Virus record (IMG/VR): IMGVR_UViG_3300025131_000531
Span: 1 to 20,719 of that record
Length of the DNA stretch: 20,719 bases
Reading direction: 5' to 3' (one strand)
DNA from: a virus
In this document: positions 1 to 5,774 of the stretch, in pieces
Numbering within the stretch: the stretch's first letter is position 1
Layout: each line of letters begins with the position of its first letter
Made by a program: the position numbers and the translations under genes
The notes under the pieces: model-generated
The model's database searches: none
The model's input: the letters and a program-made list of their open reading frames with translations, nothing else
What the model was told of the DNA's origin: nothing

Positions 1-1
1 T

Positions 2-223
2 GGCACAATGATTTATAATGGAGTGTTAGAACAAGATTACATTGATGGCAAAGCAAATGGTAATTATCCATCTGATAGTACATGGATTGCAGAAAAAGAA
101 GTTCCTGTTTATCAATCAATAGACCAAGCAAAACTTGTTCCTTTACTGACAAGTGCCTTACAAGAAGCAATAACAAAAATAGAAACTTTAGAAGCTAGAG
201 TACAAACATTGGAGAACGCATAA
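2..223 (+). CDS. Tail fibre/tail spike, C-terminal fragment with S74-chaperone-like end (partial, 5' end outside window)
   Basis: The frame is open to the left edge, so this is most likely the 3' end of a longer fibre gene and not a complete 71-residue gene starting at the ATG at 8. The visible part ends with the pattern KLVPLLTSALQEAITKIE followed by a short heptad stretch (IETLEARVQTLENA). This KLxPLLxxALQEA plus coiled-coil ending is typical of the C-terminal intramolecular chaperone domain (peptidase S74 type) that trimerises phage fibres and then cleaves itself off. The catalytic Ser/Lys part would lie upstream, so autocleavage cannot be judged. The stop codon overlaps the next gene's ATG by one base, suggesting translational coupling. 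An independent small protein starting at position 8 is possible but less likely. Confidence 0.6.
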   Translation, partial: GTMIYNGVLEQDYIDGKANGNYPSDSTWIAEKEVPVYQSIDQAKLVPLLTSALQEAITKIETLEARVQTLENA

Positions 224-1395
224 TGGCAACAAGCAAGGTAACAAACTTATCCATACTAGATGATGCAGTAAGAACGGCAGGCATACAGGATGCGGCTGTC
301 ACAGCAGCCAAGACTTCTGGTGTTCCTACTTTGTTTAGACCTAATGCAAAGCCATTAATTATAAATGGTAATATGGCTGTGGCTCAAAGAGGTACTTCTG
401 CTACTGGTAAAACTGCTACTGGTTATTATGTTTGTGATAGATGGAATTTAGCAATATCAAGTTCTGGTACTTGGACTATTTCCCAAGATACAGATGTACC
501 AAGTGGTTATGGTTTTTTAACTTCAACTAAATATGATTGTACAACAGCAGATGGCTCATTAGGTGCATCTGATTATATATTACATAAACAAAGTATTGAA
601 GGTCAAAATTTACAGTTACTTAAAAAAGGTACTGCTAATGCAGAAAAGGTTACAATATCATTTTGGGTTAAAGCAACTAAAACTGGAACAAACATTTTAG
701 AATTATATGATAACACTAATAACAGACAAGTTTCACAATCATACACAATATCATCAACTGATACTTGGGAAAAGAAAGTGGTTAATTTTCCAGCAGATAC
801 TTCTGGTGCTTTAGCTAATAATAATGGTGGTGCTTTAAATGTTCAATTTTATTTAGGTGCAGGTAGTAATTTTACTAGTGGCACATTACAAGAAACTTGG
901 GCTAGTTATGTAAATGCAAATAGAGCAGTAGGACAAGTTAATCATGCTGATAGCACATCAAATGATTTTTGGATTACAGCAATACAACTAGAAGTAGGCG
1001 AATATACTTCTTCTACTCTACCACCTTTTCAACATGAAAGTTATGGAGATAATTTAGCTAGGTGTCAAAGATATTTTTTAAATTACATAGAGGGTAATGA
1101 AAAAATTGTAGGTATGACAGCATCATATACTTCAGGTACAGTTGTATTGATGCATAATTTTCCAACAACAATGAGGATAGCACCTGCTTTAGAAATAGCT
1201 ACTGGAAGTAGTTATTATCAACATGGACAAGCTAATTCAGTAGAGGCTATTACAGGAAGTGCCATATCTATTGATAGAGCTACACTTAATGGCACTCAAC
1301 TATTACTTACTTCTATGAGTGCTAATGAAGGTGATGCAGGATTTATATATACAGGTAGTTCTTCATCTAAAATATCATATACATCGGAGTTATAA
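223..1395 (+). CDS. Putative tail fibre / receptor-binding protein with a jelly-roll (carbohydrate-binding-like) domain
   Basis: This 390-residue protein starts with a short helical lead (MATSKVTNLSILDDAVRTAG) and then the pattern LIINGNMAVAQRGTSAT at about residues 45-61, a lead-in I recall from many phage tail proteins. Residues of about 69-265 run from CDRWN through ISFWVKATKTGT to ITAIQLEVGEY, the pattern of a CBM-like jelly roll. After LARCQRYF (near residue 280) comes a second beta-rich domain typical of phage fibre tips. The role is probably cell-surface glycan or receptor binding; this is inferred from fold-like patterns, not a database match. The gene is noticeably more A/T-rich than the genes after 5100. 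It overlaps both neighbours by one base. The start is fixed by the TAATG overlap. Confidence 0.7.
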   Translation: MATSKVTNLSILDDAVRTAGIQDAAVTAAKTSGVPTLFRPNAKPLIINGNMAVAQRGTSATGKTATGYYVCDRWNLAISSSGTWTISQDTDVPSGYGFLTSTKYDCTTADGSLGASDYILHKQSIEGQNLQLLKKGTANAEKVTISFWVKATKTGTNILELYDNTNNRQVSQSYTISSTDTWEKKVVNFPADTSGALANNNGGALNVQFYLGAGSNFTSGTLQETWASYVNANRAVGQVNHADSTSNDFWITAIQLEVGEYTSSTLPPFQHESYGDNLARCQRYFLNYIEGNEKIVGMTASYTSGTVVLMHNFPTTMRIAPALEIATGSSYYQHGQANSVEAITGSAISIDRATLNGTQLLLTSMSANEGDAGFIYTGSSSSKISYTSEL

Positions 1396-1583
1396 TGTTT
1401 GAAAATTGTACTTTAAAATATGTTGCAAGAGATGGGATTAATGTTTCTATTTCTGTAATTTACCCAGAAGATAATAATGGAACTACAAAAAAATTATCAG
1501 TACCAACTAATGAAGATAACACAGACTATCAAAATATTCTTCAATGGGTAGCAGATGGTAATACAATAGAGGAGGCTGATTAA
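1395..1583 (+). CDS. Small fibre-associated protein (possible tail fibre assembly/chaperone-like)
   Basis: This 62-residue protein lies directly after a fibre gene and overlaps it by one base. Its C-terminal half reads VPTNEDNTDYQNILQWVADG followed by an acidic end. The pattern (V/I)P-x-D/E-x(2)-N-x-(D/E)YQ-x-(I/Y)LxW-x-A-x-GN resembles the conserved end of small tail-fibre assembly or fibre-tip proteins in many phages. The first 30 residues form a short beta-rich piece. A role in folding or attaching the preceding fibre is an inference from this motif and position. A small structural tip protein is the alternative. Base composition matches the preceding A/T-rich gene, so the two have probably moved together. 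Confidence 0.55.
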   Translation: MFENCTLKYVARDGINVSISVIYPEDNNGTTKKLSVPTNEDNTDYQNILQWVADGNTIEEAD

Positions 1584-2032
1584 TGCCATACGTAGGACGC
1601 GATTTAGACATAGGGAGTAGGAAGATCCTCGCAGTGAGTGGATCAACACCTGCAACAACCTATACCCTTCAGTATGATTCTGTGGACTACCATCCGTCAG
1701 CGGCGCAGAACTTGATTCTGAGCATTTCAGGTGTTATTCAAGCACCAGGAACGGCGTACACTGTTTCAGGAGCGACATTGGATTTCGGCGGAGTTTCCGT
1801 TGCATCGGGTGACATTGATTTTATTGTTGCGATGGGCGAAAACGTTGATGTTGGGACCCCCTCGGATGGGACGGTAACAGTTGATAAACTGTCCGCAACA
1901 TATTATAGTGAAAACCCAGTAACTTACAGCACGCTCACGATGAACGCCAGCAAGAATGGCTTGATTGCAGGGCCTGTCAGCTTTACGGGAACGGTAACAA
2001 TTCCTTCGGGATCAACATTGGTAATAGTATAA
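1583..2032 (+). CDS. Tail fibre adaptor-like protein (phage fibre N-terminal-type beta domain)
   Basis: This 149-residue protein opens with MPYVGRDLDIGSRKI. Residues 26-66 then carry a recognisable phage-fibre pattern: YTLQYD, SAAQNLILSISGVIQAPGTA and YTVSGATLDFG. In other phages such modules usually sit in the N-terminal, virion-proximal part of fibres. Here the protein stops soon after a short Thr/Ser-rich tail, with no obvious receptor-binding domain. The gene is clearly more GC-rich than its left neighbours. It overlaps 1395-1583 by one base (SD GAGGAGG-like just upstream) and abuts 2033 directly. It may be an attachment protein for the separate short fibres that follow, or a fibre gene that has lost its distal domain. 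Confidence 0.6.
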   Translation: MPYVGRDLDIGSRKILAVSGSTPATTYTLQYDSVDYHPSAAQNLILSISGVIQAPGTAYTVSGATLDFGGVSVASGDIDFIVAMGENVDVGTPSDGTVTVDKLSATYYSENPVTYSTLTMNASKNGLIAGPVSFTGTVTIPSGSTLVIV

Positions 2033-2641
2033 ATGAGTAAAGTAAACGTCAACGCAATAGAGCCTAGTACAGGAACCGACATCACGTTGGGAGCGTCAGG
2101 CGATACGGTAAGCATACCTTCGGGTGTGACATTAAGTACAGGTAGTGCAATCGCTACAGCTTCTCTTGGAAGTGGAACAGCAAGCTCTAGTACTTTTTTA
2201 AGAGGTGACTCTACTTGGGCGAGTGCTGGTGGAACTAACTCTGGAAAATTTATGGTTTATGATGCTTCTGTTACTGTTGCAGATGCAACTAATACGATTG
2301 TTACAGGATGGTCTGAAACGTATGATGTAGATAATTATTTTGCTAGTGATAAATATACTCCAACTGTTGCAGGATATTATTATCTTGCCGCAACTGCTCG
2401 TGCAAATAATATAGGTGCAACTGCAAGGTTTATTATAGGTATTCGTAAAAATGGTGCGGCTTTACCTTTAGGTGGCTATGATGCTGAAACAAATATAGTA
2501 GCTTCTAGTTATCCAACTGTTAGTAATAGTGCCATAGTTTATGCAGATGGTGATGATTACTTTGAGGTAAATCTTTATCAAAATAGTGGTGGCTCTACAG
2601 CTCTTTTTGATGTTGGTTTTTGGGGGTTTAAATTAATATAA
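2033..2641 (+). CDS. Short tail fibre protein with C-terminal C1q-like domain (copy 1)
   Basis: This 202-residue protein has two parts. Residues 1-65 (MSKVNVNAIEPSTGTDITLG, then SGDTVSIPSGVTL and STFLRGDSTWAS) form a repeat-rich module also present, diverged, at the start of the gene at 3155. Residues of about 72-202 look like a C1q/TNF-type jelly roll: alternating short strands, a central YTPTVAGYYYLAA (the F/Y-x-P-x-x-x-G-x-Y-x-F pattern of C1q) and a terminal FWGFKLI. C1q-like trimers at fibre tips are common in marine phages and are presumed to bind host surfaces. Codon use shifts from GC-richer in the first 120 bases to A/T-rich in the C1q part, consistent with a swapped domain. The ATG follows the upstream stop directly. 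Confidence 0.7.
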   Translation: MSKVNVNAIEPSTGTDITLGASGDTVSIPSGVTLSTGSAIATASLGSGTASSSTFLRGDSTWASAGGTNSGKFMVYDASVTVADATNTIVTGWSETYDVDNYFASDKYTPTVAGYYYLAATARANNIGATARFIIGIRKNGAALPLGGYDAETNIVASSYPTVSNSAIVYADGDDYFEVNLYQNSGGSTALFDVGFWGFKLI

Positions 2642-2692
2642 CATGATTTTAAAAGGAATTAATTAATGGCAAGCACGATACAAGTAGACAAG
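2637..2692 (+). repeat. 56-bp perfect direct repeat, copy 1
   Basis: This segment is identical, base by base, to 3730-3785. It spans the end of the upstream stop codon, the ribosome-binding region TTTTAAAAGGAATT, the ATG and the first nine codons (MASTIQVDK). It joins the 39-codon remnant at 2666 to the intact gene at 3759 and is long enough to serve as a recombination substrate. Confidence 0.95.
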
Positions 2693-2785
2693 GTTACTAT
2701 TACAGGTTATCATAATTATGGCTCTGATAGAGATTTTAATGGTACTTTTTCATACTTTGCTGGATATAAACTGATAGGAATATAA
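2666..2785 (+). pseudogene. Internal-deletion remnant of a short C1q tail fibre gene (39 codons)
   Basis: The ATG and first nine codons encode MASTIQVDK, the same start as the intact fibre gene at 3759 and identical at the nucleotide level. The remaining 30 residues end in TFSYFAGYKLIGI, which looks like the last strand of a C1q-like domain (compare TLTGYKLIG at the end of the 3759 product and FWGFKLI at the end of the 2033 product). Everything between, about 140-150 residues by comparison with the paralogues, is missing, yet the frame stays open to a TAA. The simplest reading is a fifth C1q fibre gene that suffered an in-frame internal deletion. The 39-residue peptide could still be made, since the RBS is intact, but it cannot form a fibre. 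Confidence 0.75.
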
Positions 2786-2802
2786 ATGGCTAACAATTTT
2801 AA

Positions 2803-2809
2803 AAGGAGG
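2803..2809 (+). promoter_or_regulatory. Strong Shine-Dalgarno (AAGGAGG) for the gene at 2815
   Basis: AAGGAGG lies five bases upstream of the ATG at 2815. It fixes that start and argues against the small overlapping frame opening at 2786. Confidence 0.8.
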
Positions 2810-2814
2810 TCTAA

Positions 2815-3144
2815 ATGGCACAGTTATCAACTAAGGTAAAAGCGTACGTGGAGGCGGCGGGCAAGACCGTTGACTTTACAAGTGACGTTCTCCTTCAGGA
2901 TGACTCCGACGGCAAAGGACCGTACATCAAGGAATGGAATATCGCGGGGCTTGCACAGCCTAGTGATGCCGACCTTGCCGTACACGAAGCCGCAGGGGAT
3001 GTTACTGAAGTGAACAACGTCGTGAGAAGCACGCGCAAAACAGCTTATGGTGATATTGGCGATCAGCTTGATGAGATATTTAAGGATATCGACGCGTGGA
3101 AAACACGTATTCAAGGGATCAAAGATGCAAACCCAAAGAGTTAA
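2815..3144 (+). CDS. Small phage protein with GDIGDQLDEIFKDID motif (XkdW/fibre-accessory-like)
   Basis: This 109-residue acidic protein has a beta-rich N-terminal half (residues 1-60). Its C-terminal half contains RKTAYGDIGDQLDEIFKDID followed by an I-K-D-A-N-P-K ending. In many phages a segment of the form R-x-x-x-Y-x-x-I-G-D-Q-L-D-x-x-x-x-D-I closes small proteins encoded beside tail fibres; it resembles the XkdW-type or DUF4376-type endings. A fibre-assembly or tip-accessory role is inferred only from that motif and position. It is GC-richer than the C1q domains on either side. A very good SD precedes it, suggesting high expression relative to neighbours. Confidence 0.6.
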   Translation: MAQLSTKVKAYVEAAGKTVDFTSDVLLQDDSDGKGPYIKEWNIAGLAQPSDADLAVHEAAGDVTEVNNVVRSTRKTAYGDIGDQLDEIFKDIDAWKTRIQGIKDANPKS

Positions 3145-3154
3145 GGAGTAAAAA

Positions 3155-3739
3155 GTGAGTAAAATATTTGTTGATCAGGTAGATCCAAAGACAGCTACCA
3201 CGCTAACGCTTGGCACGTCAGGTGATACGGTAACAGTACCATCAGGTGCGACCTTTAATGTGGCTGGAACTATGCAAAGTGGCGGAGTTGCTGTAGCTAA
3301 CACTCCTGCTTTTGATGCATATATGTCAGCAGTTCAAGATGTTACAGATAATGCAAATACAAAAGTTGTGGTTAATACAGAAGTTTATGATTCAGATGGT
3401 TGTTATGACAACAGCACAAATTATAGATTTACTCCAACTACCGCAGGAAAATATTATGTTTATGGTGCTGTTACATCATTAACAGATGCTTCACAAACAA
3501 AAGAAGCTAGGGCTATGATTTATAAAAATGGAGCTGCTTTAAGAAGTGCAACTATCGACCCAAGAGATAATTATGGGTATATGAATAGTAATTTTGTTTC
3601 AGCAATAATAGATATGGATGGCTCGTCTGATTATGTTGAGCTTTATGGAGTAACAAACAAACAGGGTGGAACTGATTGTAAATTTACAAATTTACATTAT
3701 CAAGCAACATATTTCGGAGCATATAGGATTATAACATGA
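3155..3739 (+). CDS. Short tail fibre protein with C-terminal C1q-like domain (copy 2)
   Basis: This 194-residue protein starts at GTG (SD AAGGAG at 3143-3148). Residues 1-38 (MSKIFVDQVDPKTATTLTLG, then SGDTVTVPSGATFNVAG) are a diverged version of the module opening the 2033 product. VANTPAFDAY at about residue 47 matches LANTPAFRVT in the 3759 product and marks the hinge into the C1q-like domain. That domain shows FTPTTAGKYYVYGAV in the middle and TYFGAYRI at the end. The presumed role is host-surface recognition at a trimeric fibre tip. The N-terminal module is GC-richer than the A/T-rich C1q part. Its last bases belong to the 56-bp repeat that continues into the next gene. Confidence 0.72.
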   Translation: MSKIFVDQVDPKTATTLTLGTSGDTVTVPSGATFNVAGTMQSGGVAVANTPAFDAYMSAVQDVTDNANTKVVVNTEVYDSDGCYDNSTNYRFTPTTAGKYYVYGAVTSLTDASQTKEARAMIYKNGAALRSATIDPRDNYGYMNSNFVSAIIDMDGSSDYVELYGVTNKQGGTDCKFTNLHYQATYFGAYRIIT

Positions 3740-3785
3740 TTTTAAAAGGAATTAATTAATGGCAAGCACGATACAAGTAGACAAG
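3730..3785 (+). repeat. 56-bp perfect direct repeat, copy 2
   Basis: Identical to 2637-2692. It contains the last bases of the gene ending at 3739, the ribosome-binding region, and the first nine codons of the fibre gene at 3759. Recombination between the copies would remove 2693-3785, including the gene at 2815 and the fibre at 3155. Confidence 0.95.
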
Positions 3786-4319
3786 ATACAGGATACGGGT
3801 GGCAATACTATTTTGCAATCTGACGGAAGTGGCACGGCCACTACCACATTGCCTGTAGGATTTGGAGGAACAGGCGCTACCACTTTGGCGGGCGCTGGGT
3901 TAGCTAATACTCCAGCTTTTAGAGTAACACTTTCTGGGGACCAAAGCATAAGTAGTGAAACTGCTACTAAAGTAACTTGGGACACAGAAAGTTTTGATAC
4001 AGATAATGCTTTTGCCTCCAATAAGTTTACTGTGCCAGCAGGAGAGGGTGGTAAATATTTTTTCTTTCATAAAATTTTTTATGATGATGTGGATGATGGA
4101 GAATATGTTCAACTTCGACTTTATAAAAATGGCTCTGAACAGAATATCTTTAGATCACAAAGATATGGCTCAAAAGCTACTGCAAATATGTATATGCAAG
4201 CTAGTGCTGTTTTAACTTTAGTTGCAACAGATTATATTGAAACTTATGTTTATGCGAATGCGGCTGGGGATCTCAATTCCTTATACTGCACATTAACAGG
4301 ATACAAATTAATAGGATAA
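3759..4319 (+). CDS. Short tail fibre protein with C-terminal C1q-like domain (copy 3)
   Basis: This 186-residue protein starts MASTIQVDKIQDTGG. A Gly/Thr-rich linker follows (LPVGFGGTGATTLAG), also seen as ANGGTGATSYAPG in the next gene. LANTPAF at about residue 47 opens a C1q-like domain with FASNKFTVPAGEGGKYFFFH in the middle and TLTGYKLIG at the end. It is the intact counterpart of the remnant at 2666 and shares its first nine codons exactly. The presumed function is receptor binding as part of a trimer. The domain is strongly A/T-rich and Phe/Tyr-rich. The start is set by AAAAGGAATT upstream and by conservation with the remnant. Confidence 0.72.
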   Translation: MASTIQVDKIQDTGGNTILQSDGSGTATTTLPVGFGGTGATTLAGAGLANTPAFRVTLSGDQSISSETATKVTWDTESFDTDNAFASNKFTVPAGEGGKYFFFHKIFYDDVDDGEYVQLRLYKNGSEQNIFRSQRYGSKATANMYMQASAVLTLVATDYIETYVYANAAGDLNSLYCTLTGYKLIG

Positions 4320-4320
4320 C

Positions 4321-4872
4321 ATGGCACTGACAACGGTTAAAAACGCAGGACTCGCAGGATCAATAGATCTGACAGCCAAGGTGACTGGTGCACTGCCTGC
4401 AGCTAATGGTGGTACAGGTGCTACAAGTTATGCACCTGGTAAGGTTTTGCAGGTGGTTAATGTAGTAAACGGAACAGTTGATTCAACAACTAGTTCAACT
4501 TTAGCAGACACTTCATTAACACTTAATATAACCCCAAGTGCAACTTCAAGTACAATTTTAGCGGTTGTTAAAATTAATGGAGTTTATGTTAGCCATGAAG
4601 ATACATCATTAGATTTAGCACTTTTTAGAGATAGTACTCAAATAGTAGATTTTGGTGGCACAGTTGGTCTTGTTACTAGTAACACAACAAACGATAGTGG
4701 ACAAACAGGTGATGGAATAACATATTTAGATAGTCCTTCATCTACATCACAATTAACTTACAAAGTAAAATTTGCTAGTTCAGACAACACAACCCAAATA
4801 CAGATTAATAATTACATAAGAGGTAGCATTAGACCAAAGAGTTCTATTACCTTAATGGAGATTTCAGCATGA
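4321..4872 (+). CDS. Short tail fibre protein with divergent C-terminal beta domain
   Basis: This 183-residue protein shares the linker GGTGATSYAPG and a short N-terminal module (MALTTVKNAGLAGSIDLTAK) with phage fibres. After GKVLQVVNVVNGTVDSTTSS its distal domain differs from the C1q copies. It follows the pattern (L-N-I-T-P-S-A-T-S-S-T-I, then a later R-P-K-S-S-I-T-L-M-E-I) that I recall from other phage fibre C-termini. The final IRPKSSITLMEI resembles the last strand of such domains. It begins one base after the previous stop and overlaps the next small gene by four bases (ATGA), a typical coupled pair. A host-recognition role is inferred. Confidence 0.65.
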   Translation: MALTTVKNAGLAGSIDLTAKVTGALPAANGGTGATSYAPGKVLQVVNVVNGTVDSTTSSTLADTSLTLNITPSATSSTILAVVKINGVYVSHEDTSLDLALFRDSTQIVDFGGTVGLVTSNTTNDSGQTGDGITYLDSPSSTSQLTYKVKFASSDNTTQIQINNYIRGSIRPKSSITLMEISA

Positions 4873-5042
4873 CCGATATAAAAGATAGAAAAAGTGTAAT
4901 TAAAGCTATACTTATATTAAATTCAAATGCTAAAGTTGTTGTAAGAGGAGATGACAATTTAGATACTTGTGAAATAGATTGGCTTGAAGGAACAACACCA
5001 ATATCTAAAGAAGATATTAAAATAGAATGGGATAAACTATAA
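4869..5042 (+). CDS. Small fibre-associated protein with W-L-x-G-T-T-P-I-S motif
   Basis: This 57-residue protein starts with an ATG inside the last codons of the preceding fibre gene (ATGA overlap). It begins MTDIKDRKSVIKAILILNSN and ends with EIDWLEGTTPISKEDIKI. Small phage proteins of this shape, with a helical start, an N-x-N-A-x-x-x-V strand and I-x-W-L-x-G-T-x-P-I-x-x-x-D-I, are found beside tail fibre genes in many marine phages. Their function is not known to me. It could be a fibre-tip component or an assembly factor. Base composition matches the A/T-rich fibre upstream, so the two probably travel as a pair. Confidence 0.6.
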   Translation: MTDIKDRKSVIKAILILNSNAKVVVRGDDNLDTCEIDWLEGTTPISKEDIKIEWDKL

Positions 5043-5098
5043 TGGCTTTCGGTGCAGGAGCGATTGATAAAATAACTTCCTTATATAAGGAGGCTTAA
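5042..5098 (+). CDS. Possible 18-residue coupling/leader ORF
   Basis: A tiny frame encodes MAFGAGAIDKITSLYKEA. Its ATG overlaps the preceding stop by one base and its own stop overlaps the next ATG (5098) by one base. It contains the strong SD AAGGAGG (5087-5093) of the next gene. It may be a translated spacer that couples the two genes, or the stump of a lost fibre protein (the MAFGAGA start resembles fibre-type beginnings). There is no evidence that the peptide itself has a function. Confidence 0.3.
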   Translation: MAFGAGAIDKITSLYKEA

Positions 5099-5766
5099 TG
5101 ACTTTCGCTGCGTCATCATTCGGTGAGCGCGCTTTCGCCGAGGACATCTCGCAGCACGCTGTTGTAGCCCTAACGGGCGAGCAGGCTAATTTCGCCCTAG
5201 GGACCGCACAGATTCTTGGGCATGCAACTGTAGAACCAGGTGGCCTTGCTGCATCGTTCGCGGTTGGAAGTGCCACAATTGACATTTCCATCACGGTCGC
5301 GCCAAGCGGATTACCAACTGAGTTCTCCCTTGGAACGACAACTGTAACTGGAACGGCATTGGTAACGCCAACGGGACTTCTTATTGAATCGTCCCTTGGA
5401 ACCGTCACTGTCACCGGAACGGCGCTCGTGGAACCAAGCGGACTTGAGGCAACCTTTACCGTGGGAGATTCCACGGTTACAGGAACGGCGTTGGTGACAC
5501 CAACAGGAGTTTCCTCGACATTTGCCGTTGGAACTGTTACACTTGTGTGGACAATAGTTCCGACTGGAGTCCAGGCGGAATTTGGAATGGGAACGGTTAC
5601 CGTAACTGGTACCGCGAAAGTTATACCAACGGGAGTTGAAGTGGCAGCCGCTGTTGGAGCACTTAAACTGACGATCTGGAACGGAGTTCCGGATACAGGT
5701 GGAGGTTCATGGAGCGTGGTTGATGATTCAAACACCTCAACATGGATTGAAGTGAATACAGGTTAG
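5098..5766 (+). CDS. Tail/fibre structural protein with tandem ~22-residue beta repeats
   Basis: This 222-residue protein has an N-terminal MTFAASSFGERAFAE. From about residue 23 to 190 it has roughly eight tandem repeats of about 22 residues with consensus V-x-P-(T/S)-G-(L/V)-x(3)-F-x-(L/V)-G-T-x-T-V-T-G-T-A. One unit, around VTLVWT, is two residues short. A Trp-rich end follows (residues 189-222, several W spaced like a small beta cap). The regular beta repeat suggests an elongated beta-solenoid or shaft-like structure, and such proteins occur next to fibres in marine phages. The repeats are also visible in the DNA (ACGGGAG, GGAACGGC-type blocks), so copy number may change by slippage. It is markedly GC-richer than the fibre genes just upstream. 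The start is set by the AAGGAGG SD four bases upstream. Confidence 0.65.
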   Translation: MTFAASSFGERAFAEDISQHAVVALTGEQANFALGTAQILGHATVEPGGLAASFAVGSATIDISITVAPSGLPTEFSLGTTTVTGTALVTPTGLLIESSLGTVTVTGTALVEPSGLEATFTVGDSTVTGTALVTPTGVSSTFAVGTVTLVWTIVPTGVQAEFGMGTVTVTGTAKVIPTGVEVAAAVGALKLTIWNGVPDTGGGSWSVVDDSNTSTWIEVNTG

Positions 5767-5774
5767 GAGGATAC

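Noticed and set aside
2786-2839. Small frame encoding MANNFKRRSKWHSYQLR
   Set aside because: It overlaps the 2815 gene out of frame and mostly consists of that gene's strong SD and first codons. It has no SD of its own and no sign of being a gene.
2033-4872. Diversity-generating retroelement acting on the fibre C-termini
   Set aside because: Variable fibre tips suggested it, but there is no reverse transcriptase, accessory gene or template repeat in the window, and the perfect 56-bp repeat covers the start of genes, not their 3' ends.
5037-5735. Long open frame on the minus strand (about 232 codons)
   Set aside because: It lies wholly antisense to the 22-residue repeat gene, and its protein is a low-complexity mirror of the repeats (Val/Pro/Thr-rich). 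The plus-strand frame has a strong SD, a sensible start and recognised repeat structure.
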